A stretch of 64,000 nucleotides of DNA from Rhopalosiphum padi (GCF_020882245.1 NC_083599.1:76615745-76679744); one strand, 5' to 3'. Positions 39,561 through 54,200 are shown, counted from the stretch's first letter. Translations and numbers: made by a program. The notes: generated from the letters alone by a model not told the origin.

Positions 39561-42500
39561 AAATAATGAGTAATAATATCGCGTAGAAAAATCGCTAAAT
39601 ATTTGTAAACGAAATAATATCGTGACCCGACGGTCCCTTAAACGTGATAGGTCCTATTAATATTAATATTTATTTTTTTTGTGCGATTCGACATACGAAT
39701 ATTGACAAAACGCATAGACGTAGCTAATGTGCTCGCATGCGGTCGTGTGAACTAATAAACGCAATCGCGTGCAAAAATATAAAATATGAAACCACGGCGA
39801 TATCAACGCCGTTGGGCGTTCAGCGTCGAGTAAATTAATTTAATTTTTTTTTTTTTATTATTATTAATATATTGCTCTGAGCTCTGACTGCAAAACTTGT
39901 AATAATAATATAATATATTATAAATGTTATCAAAAATTTAATATTTCGAGATTAAAATAATAATTATTAGAACTATATTTATTATTCACATGTATACGAT
40001 GCGGTTTCGATAACACGTTGGTTCTAACAATTGCAACAGATAAATGTTTAAAATATACTTTATATTATTTATTGCTGTTTATGTTAGTATTATAAATCAG
40101 TTGACCAATGATCATAGTGTATTTTCTAGTACCTATTGTTGTATTTGAGAACATTTTTTAAAAAAGTTTGTTAGTGCCCACTACCTACAATATGCTTCAT
40201 ACATTACGTATTTACGTCTATAATGTCTAAATTAATTATGTTCATAAAACAAAATTAATGAAATAGGTTATTAAAAAAAAACACAAACAATACAAAAATT
40301 TTAAGATAAAAATATGATTATTATTTATTGTTAATATTAACTCGGCTATCGAAAGAACGGACGATAACCATTATCTCAAGTTCATTAATGTTTTGTTAAT
40401 CAATAAACTGAAGGTTCTAAGGTTCATTTTGCATAGCCCATTATTCAGTGATACCTTAAAGTGCATATCATTGTCTATTTCTTAAGTAGCCCAAAAGCAC
40501 AAATTCATTTTTGGCTTTTGTCCTATGCAGTGGGATAAAAGCACAAAAATAAATTGTATTAGCTAATACTATATTATAGTATATTTTATCTGTTGCACCT
40601 CACAATACTTTCTATTAAAAATTTGACGCTTATTATATTTAATAATTGAATATATAGTGATTTTAATTTTTATATTTTAAAAACAAGAGTGATGGAGTTC
40701 AAATTAAATCTAGTGTTATTGTATTGTATTTTACAAATATAAAAATATTTCAAGATTGTACTATTTTAAAACTGGGCTTCAAATGTCAAGTTTAATTTAA
40801 GATACACATTAGTCATTATAATTACAATTATTATACTTTTAAATTTAAAATTACTCAAAATTCTAATTTTTATTTTTAACTAATATAATTTTAAAAGCAT
40901 ATTTTTAAATGAGTATTTATAATTTACTCTCTCTCTTGCAATATTCAATCTAATGATTGGTTTGCAGCAACTTCCATGTTTCTCTATCACTAGCCTTCCT
41001 CTTCAACTCATATAAATTACTATGATTTTAATAAAATACACTTTCATTTTGTAAAATGTATTAATGCTTATGGCGCTTATGGGTTACAGCTCCGTGTTCA
41101 TTAGGGAGATGTAAACATTTTCAATACCGGTGTAATAATAGCGTACTACTGTACTAGCGTTCTAAAAATAATTTATTAGAATTAAAAAAATATTTAGACT
41201 GGGTAATTTAATAATATATTTTTCATTTAAAAAACTGTTAATAATGAATACTTAATTCAAGGTAGCTTTTTTTTTTAATCATAAAATATTAAAAATTAAG
41301 ATACAAGGTTAACCGTATGTTCGTACTTATAGTATACAAACTATTTTTATACGTCTATAAAAATATACGTAAATATTGCTTTTTTCTTACAATTTGCATT
41401 TAAAATATTCTTGGATAAATTTTAAGTTTTTAACACACATTATTATTTTGATTGTCTGACTATAATTTAAAATAATGTAAAATGTAAAAACCATTATTTG
41501 ACAATGATTTCTGGTTCTGCTTCGTTATGATTTGTAAACAACAATAAAATAGAACATTTTATCGAAAATACTACTATCGGTACATATTTTATAAATAAAC
41601 CAATATACAGTGTTTCTTCGTGAGTTATTAATTTATATTTATATGAATCGATTTACTATACACATAGGACATGGCAGTATATAGACAAAATACACGTTTA
41701 GCCATAATAATATTATGTACCTATATTATAATTTTAGTAAGTTAATATTAGTTTAAATCATTGCAATATATTTTATTTGACGGTTTCACAGAATTTGGAA
41801 ATAACTATTAAGTAATTACTAATTATTTATAAGAACGTGCATGTAGTATCGAAATGTAACAAAATTTAATATTGAGTTACTATTATAAATTATATTTTCG
41901 TCTAATATGTTCCATTGATTATATAAATACTATTGCAATCTATTGCTCACCGGACGGTTTTTCGACAGCGAACAATAAAACTCCCGGTAGTATTTATAAT
42001 CAATGACGTTTCTTATCTCCACGGACACACACTACACGTCATATCGGTTTAAACAGTATATTATACGTCCACACATTACACACACGCTAACATAAATGCA
42101 AACACAAATCACAATTAATATTTCCTGCATTCTGCTCTCTCCATGCCTCACACTACACACACTAGTATACACAAACAAGTACACTATTTATATACTCAAG
42201 TACTAAAACTCACACAAAATATTATATTACTTATGATAAATATATAATCTATTTAAAATAAATAAAAACAAAGGCCTTAATTCCTCAACGTTAAAGAAGT
42301 TAAATGTTTCGTTTCCAGGCCAACAGATCATGATAGCCTTGAAATATTGTACATTTAAAACATGATCAGCTTAAATCATTTTTATGTCGTCTAATTGTAC
42401 AACAGAAATTCATATTTAATTAAGAAAAATAAAATAATACTTTTTTAATACAAATTATTGTTTTTTTTTAGTTTCTGTAAGGATTTAGCTATGCGGTGAG

Positions 42501-44500
42501 TGGTGACCCTCGGTCGGATGAATATACTGCAGAGATTCAAATAAATAAATGGGACAATACATTTTATGATTATTAAATTATTCTTCCATTTTTAAAATCG
42601 TAAAAATCCATAACACTATTCGCTAAATAATAACAACTATAGATTCTACTAAATACTAAATACTATTTGTAACTTTGTAAAGTGTATACATTTATTTTCC
42701 GTTGTACTTCGTCCGAACATAATAATAATGGTTGATATTCCCGATAAGGCGATAATTTGTTTTGAAATAGAATTTGTTGTTGACCATCTTATGATAAAAA
42801 TTACTATGGTATAGTAATGTAGTATGGTCCATGACTTATAACTTTATAAGTTATGACGTTTAGTTATTAATTTCTATCCAATTGTATATTTAAAAACGCA
42901 TTTAAAGGTCATTAAGTACTTACATTTTTTATAAATATAAGTATATTTTAATTTAAAATAATTTCAATTATTTTTAACCATTAATAATTTATTCAAAATT
43001 GTTAATATTAAAAATCTATCCGGTAAATGCACAAGAAATACTCTTCTTTATAAAATATATTATAGGTGCTTTTGCCCTAAACTGAACCAGAGAGTCGTAA
43101 TCGTGGAAATACGGAGTATCTTTGTTCCTATATTATGTTAGAGATAGAGAAAACAAATTCTGATGTAGCGGCCCCTTAATTATATTGTTACGATTCGTAA
43201 CTTACGAACGAGACTGTATGTTAAAATTAATTATTATAAAATTAAAATTCTCAAAATAAATATAATATTTTTCAAAATATAAATTTAGAAAAACTGGAAT
43301 GTGGAATGATAAAGTAATATCATCATTCGAAAAAATCGACTTTTTTATGTTGTTATTGAATAACAAAGACGCAGATATTTAGAATTTTTACGAAATGTTT
43401 GCATTATTATTTTATATTTACAAACAAATTTATAGGCTAAATTAATTTTTCTATAATGTTATAATATAATTATAAAAAAAAATTATCACAGCAGAAACTT
43501 GAAATTTTCACCAAATATTAATGTTATAATTTTCTATGTATGGTATTATTTAAAAAATATTTTGAGTTTTTTTTGGACTTTTTAAAGACAACGAACATTT
43601 TCAATTTCTTTAGTTTTTTTATAATATTAATAAAAAAAATATGAATAGGTAAATATGCTTGAAAATGTAATACAAGGTTACTAATAAGTAGTTAATTTCC
43701 CAGTTGTAAAATATCGAAAATGTTTAATCACCATTCGGTATATTTTTTTGTTAGCATAATATACTATAATTTACAACAAGACCAAGTTTAAAAATGTATG
43801 CATTTTTAACTTCAAAATAATATGCAAATATTTGTGATTTGAACTTTAAACCCTTACAAAAAAGTTGAGCCTCAGTGACTCAGTAATATTTTGATAAATT
43901 TAAATTTCGATTTAAAAATTCTACAGACCTGTTTAATTTCATATTAAGTACTATAATAATTATGCATGGTCATTAACAATCAATTAATATTTAATACATT
44001 TATAGTAAGGTCTCTTAAATATAATTTAGTGGCCCGTGGTTAGTATATTAAATTTTGTTGAGCCATTTGAGCCATTAAATTATGATATCAATGCACTGTT
44101 TGGTATGTTTGTGTTCTTTCTGGCTCACACACAATATAAAGCTATAATAATATACTATAATATAATACAAAGCTATTATGTGACAGCGGACAGGTGTATT
44201 AATTATCATTAATATAATATAAATCCATATCATTATCATAATAATATAAATAAATATAATATTATAATTTATAAATTATAAATTTTTAAAAATATCGTGT
44301 TATACAATGCATATTACACCATTATACTTATTGAACAACAACAATGTTGTATACAATAAGTTAACATCTCAGTAACTAAAAATAGTACTTATTATAAATT
44401 ATTTTTAATTTGTTAATTCAGATATTTATCATATTAATTATATTGGTATGTATGTATGTATGGTATATTTCAATATGTAACTATTTCAAATAATAAATAT
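39561..44500. other. AT-rich non-coding stretch
   Basis: No gene supported. It contains poly-T and AT-rich repeats, a slightly GC-richer patch at 41.95-42.2 kb rich in CACAC words, and a possible dispersed repeat from 43.26 kb. Confidence 0.6.
43260..43900. repeat. Possible dispersed repeat copy
   Basis: It carries 'acttgaaattttcaccaaat', similar to phrases in the 7.5-8.1 and 59.2-60.2 kb blocks. Ends are undefined. Confidence 0.3.
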
Positions 44501-44519
44501 TTGAAGTTACTGAAACTTC

Positions 44520-45060
44520 AACCTAAGTCAGTCGTGATTCGTGAAACGGTTTGTGTCAGCTTTGTGTTGGCTAACGTGCTACACTGAGACGTGTATTGTG
44601 GAAATGTTGTAGAAACATTGTGGAAACATTATGAAATATTAAACGCGAATGATCAGAATATTTGTAACAGGAACGTATGCGTACGGTCGTGATAGCCGTC
44701 CGTTCACTGTTGTTCTGTATAGCTGCGACGTTACCGCCGCCGAAATTGAAGAACAAATAGCGACTAGCTCGTGCGACCCTGGTACCGCGGACCCAATATA
44801 GTCGGCGACTTGGTGATAGTTTTTTTACTTTCCCGGTCAACACGACAACACGACCTTGACTATGACCACCACAACACTAACGGGGGCATTTACCAAAACA
44901 TAGAATTCACACCCGTGTGTTTAAGGAATATAGGCAATTTAGTTACAGCTTGAGAAAAATATTAGTATTTAATATTTTAATCGAAGTACCCGACTGACGC
45001 GTCACACCGTCACGACGTCCTTCGATTACGATTGTATAGAAAAACAGTTTTGCGCGGGAA
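44520..45060. other. GC-richer, CpG-containing block of unknown role
   Basis: A 0.5 kb patch with clear CpG enrichment and two overlapping open frames (90 codons on the minus strand, 60 on the plus), neither with recognisable motifs. It could be a distal promoter, a first exon or transposon-derived DNA. No strong splice signal fixes a strand. Confidence 0.3.
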
Positions 45061-45092
45061 GAACTGACAAACGAAAAGCATTACTATAAGCA

Positions 45093-45180
45093 TTGGCGCA
45101 TATACGGGGGTGCCAGGAGGTTCTTAGCACCCTCAAGTCTAAAACCATCACCCCAGCTTAATTTTGAATTAAAATATTGT
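45093..45180. repeat. Dispersed repeat fragment related to 4.8 kb
   Basis: 'gcattggcgcatatacgggg ... cttagcaccct' resembles the patch at 4.80-4.99 kb. Only a fragment is visible. Confidence 0.3.
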
Positions 45181-45293
45181 TTAAAGTGTAATTTTCCGTT
45201 TATAAGAAAGATTTTAATGAGTTTGTATTATAGAAATGCTCAAATTCACCAATGCCACGGACGTACAGTATGCTTTAACTTTATACATATAAA

Positions 45294-45447
45294 CAGGGGT
45301 GTTCCCATAGGGTATACTACATATACGCCGTATACTCTCAAGATTTTTTTTCAATATTATGGGTAACTGCGTATACCCATAAATCCATAATACATGCGTA
45401 TTTGATGATATAGTATACTCTCAAAAAAATTCATGGGAACACCACTG
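45294..45447. mobile_element. hAT-type MITE, 154 bp, with perfect target duplication
   Basis: Ends CAGGGGTGTTCCCAT and, reverse-complemented, CAGTGGTGTTCCCAT (one mismatch) are flanked by a perfect 8-bp duplication CATATAAA (45286-45293 and 45448-45455). The interior repeats GTATACTCTCAA and is nearly foldback (GGGTATAC, GTATACCC). No coding capacity. The intact duplication and ends suggest a young, possibly recently active family. Confidence 0.9.
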
Positions 45448-46067
45448 CATATAAATGTATGATGTGTACAGTATTGGGGGGTATTTGGGTTTGCGATGTA
45501 TAATTTGTTACCTATTTATAACGCATTTGGATTTTGGGAATGAGACCTAAACACCTTAGACTATCGGCTTGTCAATATTTAATTTAGGTATAATTTTTTT
45601 TACAATTTGGTTTTTAATTTTTTACTAATTAAATGTTAAGTAGTTAGTAGTAGTAAGTTCTTCTATATCCCAGTATCCCACAACACAATTTGGCCAACAA
45701 AATCGGTCTTTTAGTGTAGTGGTGATTTATTTAATGTTTTAGAAACTTCATATAAAAGTTTAAAAGCATAGATGATTAGGTGTTAAGTGTCTTACTAAAA
45801 AATTATTTGCTGGAAGTTCTCATGTGCGCATGTAATCCGAAAGTAGAGGCACCAAGTTTTGAAAATGTCATGGAGGCTCACTATTTTATAAGCGCGTGTA
45901 CAGTTTTACCTAAATAATTACTAAACATTACTAATCGTTAAACAATTACTAAAATATAGTTATTTGTTGTTTTGTATGTTATAACATTTTAATAGTATTA
46001 ATTAATATTAATATAATTAGTAGAAATTTAAATTTTAAGGGGCTGAGCTTCACCTTATCGAGCTCAT

Positions 46068-46093
46068 GGGGGGCTGCAGCTCCCAAGCCCCCC
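46068..46093. repeat. GC-rich hairpin (GGGGGGCT / AGCCCCCC)
   Basis: The 8-bp perfect stem encloses CTGCAG. It lies in a GC-rich patch (46.04-46.13 kb) that looks like the end of an unclassified transposon. The overlapping 82-codon frame has no motif. Confidence 0.5.
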
Positions 46094-46596
46094 TGTACTC
46101 GGTGCTCCTGTCCGAAAGTATGTCCGAGGTTCGGACTCCGAACTTTTACATATTAATTCAAGTTGCAATAACTATTAACTATACCAATCTCATCAACAAC
46201 ATATCAACATATGTCATTTTCTTCAATACGCCGAGCATTAAGATTTGGTTTCGCACTTACGCACCACTGCACGTCGTCTGCACCAGTATATTTAGAAAGA
46301 GAAACGAAAACTAAGAAATGGATAAAAAAATGAACATACAATTCACAAGTTTGCAAAAAAATTAATAAAATTAGATTTAATATGATTAATTTTTTATTTT
46401 TTATTTGTAATTATTTTTAGTTTTCCTATACCTATGTCATATAATAATATTAAACCATATGTTGTACATTTATCTTTATCTATACTTTATATTTACAGAT
46501 ATACAATATTATATTAATACTGGTATAATAAAAAAATTGTTGTTTATTGATTTAATATTTTGAAGGAAAGTATTCAGTGTCTGTTATAATATATTG

Positions 46597-47256
46597 TAGG
46601 GCCTTAAATTGTGTGCAGTAGCAAATTTAAAAGTGTGCAGTATTTTTTTAGATTTTTTTGGATTTTATAAATTTTTATTTGATTAATATTCAATATTGAT
46701 TATTGAAAAATATTTGAATTAAATTAAAAATTAATAAAATTGATTGCAGTATTACACTAAAAAATACTAAAAATTTGCATTTAAAAGTTACAATATTAAA
46801 AATTGCACTAAAAAATAACATCGTTTTGTTATAAATGTTATTATCTAAAATTCTACGTCTACTAAAAATATAAATATAAATAATTCAGTATTCTACTCGA
46901 AGTAGCTGAAGAACAAATTATAAAAATATAACGCATAATTATTAAATAGTCATATTTTACAAATTATTTTTTTGCTGTATTAAAATTAAATACCTAACAA
47001 CTTGAAATTATGTTTATTTTATAAGATAATATAGATGTTACGACGGTTGAGTTTTGACTATATAACTAAAATAGTTGTATATAAATGAGTAAATTTAATA
47101 AAACTGCAATAAAAATCCAAAAATTGCAAAAATTGCAAAACATTGCACTTAAAACTTTTAGATTTTAGTTCGTACTTGACACGCATTTAAAACGTACTTG
47201 GCGATATATTGAAAAAGTAGAAAAAAAGTTGCAAATGCAACAACATTCGTGCCCTA
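46597..47256. mobile_element. hAT-like element, about 660 bp, related to the 17.27 kb copy
   Basis: Starts TAGGGCCTTAAATTG and ends, reverse-complemented, TAGGGCACGAATGTTG. The right end (GCAAATGCAACAACATTCG then TGCCCTA) closely matches the reverse complement of the left end of the 17272-18223 element. The interior is rich in TTGCAAAAATTGCAAAA and GTGTGCAGTA words. No clear target duplication and no coding frame, so it is probably an older relative. Confidence 0.6.
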
Positions 47257-47934
47257 GTTTATAACTAATTATTAATAAGTACCAACAATAATTATGCAAC
47301 GAAGTTATATATGTTATAGAATGATGTATTGATGTGCATTGTGTACTACTAGGTCTATGTTTATTATTTTAAAATATTTTGGTGTGTGGAATTAGGTGTG
47401 TAGTAGCAAAATACCCTGATATATTGAAAAAAAAGATTGTTTATTGAAAATCAGATTCACTGGGTACTTTTTTTATATAGTAATTTATAATTTTATTTGA
47501 AATTAAATTTATTTATTTCTGCAGGTATGTATAACCCGTATAACCGCGTATACAAAGCTACCCATGAGTGCACCGGTCAATTTTAGCACTACCTATAGTT
47601 TAAGTCGTTTAAGACTGAAGTGCGCCCATGTTACTAAGGGCCGGTACATACACCGATTTTTTATCGTATTAAAATATTATTGTATGATATTTTAAAAAAC
47701 ATGGTTATAAATAGAGATGTTTACAATATAATCACGATAAATTACCGTACGATTAGATAATCGTTCAATGTCTCGAAAACTGTCGGATATAACTTCCGTA
47801 CGAGAGAAACCTTCTTACAACGACAACTAAGAAACCAAATTTGTACTTACATATAAAAACACTTCCTTACATCCTTACCTACTAGTTAAACTAATCTAGG
47901 CTACTACGATAAATAACTCCGAAACTAGTTTGGT

Positions 47935-48282
47935 CAAGCACGGATTAAGATAATTTTGGGCCCGGGGCCAAACAATTTTAGGGACCCATAACGGCCATAA
48001 CAATAATCAAAATATCGGAGACCCACAAATAAAAATATTTTAGACAAAAAAAATTATATTTATAAATTTATTTCTTACTTTTTTATAAATACAAATATAA
48101 AAATGTTATCTGTGTATAAATAATTGTACATGTTTCTTTTAATATACGAAATATACTATTATTATATCCAAATATTTCTGATTTAATAAAAAAAAAAAGT
48201 TCTATTCGCCAGGGGCCCACTATGTGTGGGCCCGAGGCTATGGCTCTCTCCGAGTCTTCCTGTCCCGCTTAATCCGGGCTTG
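47935..48282. mobile_element. hAT-type MITE, 348 bp (CAAGCCCGGATTAAG family)
   Basis: Terminal repeats CAAGCACGGATTAAG and CAAGCCCGGATTAAG (reverse complement) differ at one position. Flanks AGTTTGGT and AGTTTTGT differ at one base of eight, a slightly aged hAT-type target duplication. Inside each end are GGGCCC-containing words (TTTTGGGCCCGGGGCC and GTGGGCCCGAGGC). No coding frame. Confidence 0.8.
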
Positions 48283-51200
48283 AGTTTTGTGTTTTTAATA
48301 AGCACTATAGAACTGTTACCCACCATTTGCCGAATGGACAAGTATTAACTTATTCCAAATCTTAAGACTATAATATATCAATAATTTTTTTTAAAGTACA
48401 CGATGTAATGATATGTTGACATATCATATAATAAAATTGTATAGCGACAGTTTAAATATACATAAATAAATAAATAACGGGGAGATTGTCACGCCCCGGA
48501 TAACAGTTATTTTTAATACAAATCTTTCATCTGTCATCACTGATGTATAAAGGACTATTCACATTGTAAGGTCACGTAAAAACTATTATATATTTGTGAC
48601 ACAATGCGTGTGACTCTTTCGCATGCCGCCAGAAATAGGGGGTGGCCCATAAGGGTCGCCACCACCAAGGACAAAGCTAGTTTTTGAAGCCTTTGATAAA
48701 GCCACCAGCCACACTGACCGATATGACCGTGTCGTCTTTAGCATCACTACATCTTGTGAGTTGCGAGCGACTACTTTACCTATTTTATAATTACTAGCTA
48801 AATCAGTGTTGTATTTATTTGAATTCACGTGTTCACAGAGTTCAATATTTGTGTCTTATTATATTTCTTATATTACAGGATAACATATATAGCTGCGACT
48901 CTGCGAGTCAGATAAGGTACGTAATTGTAATTTACTTTATATTACTATTATAATTTATATATCTATTTTATATACGGTGTACTTGATCATAATTTCGAAT
49001 ACACGAACTTGTTAGCCCTTCGAAGATCAGGAGGAATGTAATTGCGTACATTTAATATTATCTTTAATAGTATCTGGTAGGTGGTTTTATTATCCAGCAC
49101 TTTTGAGGAAGAATCCCTTAGACCCGGCCTTTATTATACCAAGGTTTTAGCCCGCTTTTAATATCATCATATTCCTTTTAATTTAATTTTTACGTTATTA
49201 CAACAATTGCACGTATGCATATTATATGTTTAAAATATAATATAATATGTGCACGTATTATTATATTATGTATAATGTTAAAATATCTAATTTTATTTAT
49301 TGTTTGTTTAGAACAATTCATTAATTTAACTGTAGTATAATATAATAGTTATAATAATAATGTTTATATTTTCATGTCGTCACATCTTACATGCTGGGTT
49401 TGTTTTCAAAAAAGACCACAAGCGTTCAGTATATTTAGAGTATTTTACATTAATAAATAAATTATAAGATTTTTATTTAATTTCAAACATAAAGTGTAAT
49501 TTATAGTTCGAAAGTGATTATTAAAGTACACGGGCATTCTTGGATAATCTGTAACACTACTAATATAAACACATTGTACACTGTTGTTTTAAGTTCCACA
49601 TGGAATTTTTCAAATCATTGTAAAACCAATAATATAAATATATAATAATAATTGTACCAATAGTGAAATATATTAGAACGGAAAACTCAGCCATAGTTAT
49701 ACATAGTAATAATATAATAACATAATATAGTTAGTTATAAATTTAATATTTTTAAATTATTTACATATGTTCTTATACGAGAAAAAGTAAAGTAAGAAGT
49801 TATTCTGAATGTTCTGATAATAATTATCAACTGTAAAATGCTTAATTTACCTACTAATTACTATTTACTGTACGTAAATTGTATCAATTAAAAAGGAAAC
49901 GTTACATCTTTCTTGATTTATCAAATATTTTATCTAACTATTTTCTTTTTTAGTAAATATAAATAAATAAGCGATACCCACTCATCTACCTTTTTAATTG
50001 TATTTAGTACTAGTGAATATAACATAAAACTATGAGATGTTTTAAGGTAAATATTAGTTTAATGTTTAAAAATATTTATTTTTATTTTTTATGAATTAAG
50101 TATTTTAATCATTTTGAATTTTTCACATAAATAACAAATATAACTCGTAATAATGACCTCGGGATTTAAAAATCGGCTTCTTTCTTCAGTTTTTAGTGTT
50201 TTTTTACTCTTTTTGGTCATATTCTGAACAAGCCACAAGCCCACGACGCACGACCTAAACAACAAATTGCATGTTAAAAATGAAATGTAAAAGTGCCTTA
50301 TGCACTGTTCATTGGCGAACGCGAACGCGATTTTAAATCACCACTAAAATTTGCTTGAATTTAAGAAGCCTAATTTAGAATTGATTTTTACAATAAACTC
50401 AATAAGCCTAGCGGGAAAAATAAACAACGCACATTTATTTTTAGTTGAATATAAATATTAAATAATATAATGAATATAAATAATAATAGGATATAGAAAA
50501 TGAAATTAAGTTAATATGTATATTATCTTAGCTTAGTTGGTTATGTAAGTAAATTATTATTTTAGAAAAATAGTGAACATAATATTCAATAGCTCGTTCA
50601 AATAATATTTTACTATATTAGAAATTAGAATCTAATATATAATTAGATGTTTTATATTAAAAATAATTACATTATTATTATTTACTATTTAAATGTAAAT
50701 TATAATAGGTATTTATACTATTTAGAAAATAAAAGGTTTATATATTGTCGATCAGACAAGTAAATAATAGTATATTATGAACAGCCAAAGTAAAGTCGAA
50801 TACAAATTATTATACCGCAACAACGTAAACAAAAAAAGCCTTCTTAGCACTATCAGTGTACAATTTCAGCAATAATTACATAAAAAAAAATAATCAGAAA
50901 TATTCTAATCAAAGATGGGAAATGACTACATCGTTTTATCTATTTATCGTATTGTACTATCCCTAGTTGCCTTAGGCGGATGTTCACAGCGCGTTTCCAC
51001 GATTATTTAACTTTTATTGATAAAGTGGTCATATATTATTATTATGTTTACGTAGTTCTTGATGACTTATACTGTTTGTCTGTTTACTATACATTATCAA
51101 TCTGTAGAAAATATACAATTATAAACGATTTTTAATTAAAAATTACGAGTATTGATTTAGATCATTTTGTATTTTTGTTATTGAAATATTGCAAAAGATA

Positions 51201-54200
51201 GACGTTGGCCCACTCACTCGTGAGAATTTGCTAATCTATTTTCCAAATTTGCTACTCTTTATCCCACCAAACTTTAAAAATTCAACCTAAGACTTTAAAT
51301 TTGGCAAAGTGAAGTTGCGATAATTCGAATCTTGATAACTTAAAAATCTCCTGTCTAATTTATGAGTTAACAAATAGTTCATTAGAATAAGAATATTTGT
51401 AGTCAATAATTAATTTTAAATACGTATGTAAATATATTATGTTTACTGTTGATAACGTAAATAAGTTAAGATAATGATTATAATTCTTTTCATTTTTAAA
51501 TTATCATATGATTTTTTATAGTTTAAGTAAATAAACAAAAATGCTTAGTTAGCCATAAGTTTTAATATTTATAAAGAATTCTAACAAAGTGTTGATCGGA
51601 GTAATCAGAATCAAGCAGAAAACATGTGGACGTTTATTGTGGCTCTTGTCAATTTTATGTGTTTTGTATTATTTAAAATATAATCGTGTTTATATGAGGC
51701 ATTTGTTTTCTTGTATTTTCTTTTGTGTGTGTAAGTGTGTTTGATTTTGAGTATTCACACTGTAGACTATAGTATATTCGTGTGTCTGAGAACACGATAA
51801 TAGGTTTAATATTCCCGTTTTTATTTTAATTATTTAATTAATCACGTTAATATATACTTAATGTTTTTAGAAAATATTTGTTTGGACTCTTCGAGTGATG
51901 TTTTCTAAACATTTTGTTCCTCGTCATTGATATAAAATAATATATTAAATAACACATGGTGTACAAGAGCAAACACGCAAATATTTATGTATCAGTGAAA
52001 AATCTTAGTTTTAAAATTAAATAAATTATAGTCGGAGAATAATATTTTTCATTTTATATATTTATAGTTTATACATCCTATTATACTAATAATATTTAGA
52101 TCTTGTTTGATTTTTTGAACATAAATAGATTAATTTTATAATTTTATATTAATAGATTCTGAACGAATAAAATTATTGTACTATTAATATTATACCTTGT
52201 TTGTTCTAAAAGTTTTAACCGGAAATCGATTTGCAGTACAAAGTATTATCATTGATTATAGCATATATTTATAATCAATGGACAATGGTATTATTTACGA
52301 ATTATTATTAAGTTGTAAGGATTTTATAGTGTATAGCACAAAAATAAATATTAAATAACGCTGTAATAATATTATCGATTTATACTTCATAATATATACT
52401 AACAGAAATATAATAGGATAAAGAAATCGTATATTATGTATTATGTATACGTATTTATAACGAAGCGCTCAATGCACATAATATACAGAATAACAGGATA
52501 AATCTTACTCAAGTCTGATAAAAATAAAAATAAATTATTATTTTGATTTCTACGTGTAACTTAATATGCATTATGCAAATTATATGTAAATGCATTATAC
52601 ATTTGTGCAAGATTTTAGTATAACAATTGGTTAATGAATTCAGAGCATTTTGAATCTTCCTGTCATGAAGTCTTTCACTGCAGAAGTAATGTAGAATGTA
52701 TACATGTAAATTGTAGCCAACAACCACAAATTATATAATAAAGAGTCTAGGTCCTAGACTCTACGATAATTCGCTGCGGAGTTTTTCGCCGCGAATGGTT
52801 AACCTCATTACGAACTATCAATAATACCAATAATATACCTATTGGCTATTAATACAGCAAAACTAAGCTTATGTAGTATTAGTATTAGATAACAATAGGT
52901 CAGAATTGATATCTACTCTGGAACCGTTTAATATTTAATAATTAGTTCGTAATATTTACCCCAATTATTAATTAATAATAAAAGTATTTGTTGTTTTTAA
53001 AACTAGTTAAGTATGAGCAAATGTTAAAGTTTAAGGACACCGTTTTGCAATCAAATACTACTATCCTGTACGGCTGTACTACTATGAAAATATTGAGAAT
53101 ATTTAACTGCAAACAACGTTCATGTAGAATCAGAATCTACACTACTTTGTAGATTAATGCCCGCCCACCCGTTTTTTATATTACTCTTTTGCCTGTCACA
53201 TGTTCAATGTCCATATTATAAATATTACACTACACTATGAATTGTGGACATTTAATTGAAAAAAAATAAAATAAAAGACCAATTATTTTAAATTAAAATA
53301 ACTAAAAACCAGGTAAGTCGCTCTGCCATCGAGTGTAACTCTTCATTAAATAGGTCACTGTAATGGATGTATTGAATTTAAATTCAAAGATAAACCATTA
53401 TCACCAACTTATATGATAAAAAATGAATCTGAACGGATAACAAAATCTACTTTGTTATGTATTTACATTTATATTGCTTTTGCTATTCGTATAGTTAATT
53501 TTTTCCTAATGACGGTAAAAATACGGTAGATTGAATTTATTTTTTTCAAAAACAAATCGTATACCTACCTACTTTACATTGTAATGATTATAATATCATT
53601 TTATACAGTATATAAGTATATTACTAACAGTTATTATGACTAAATAATTAATAAATTGTAAGTTTATACTGACACCGTGAAATACGTATATCAATGTAAA
53701 TTAGTTCGTGATATAAAACCGTTTAGCTTTATAAATTAATCTTAAGTATCTTATGAATTTCAGATAAGCTTAATCCCCCCGAAAATAGTAGTGGGAATTT
53801 ACAATTTAAAAACCTAAACCTAAACCTATATCAAAAAATGACAATAATTATAATTATTAGCCATTAGCCGTCTAGCATATACAATATACATATATATATT
53901 ATTATAGTCAAATATATTACATGTATTTATTTTTTTACCTTATTAATTTTATCGTAATAAGACATTTGTTTTACTCATATACCAATATCGATACGTTAAT
54001 TTCTGGCCAGTTGCTAAAGCCTAACTATCTAAAAAAAAATAATACTTTAATAAACCCAAACACATTTTCCATAAAAATGATAACGTAGTATATACTATAA
54101 ATTTCACGTATAATAAAATTTATAATATTACGTTAAATATTAATAATCTACACATGGTGCATACATACAAACTTGAAATACAAAAAGCCTAGGTCAAAAG

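Noticed and set aside
48586..48828. 80-codon minus-strand frame in a GC-richer patch
   Set aside because: No recognisable domain in any of the frames; probably old transposon DNA.
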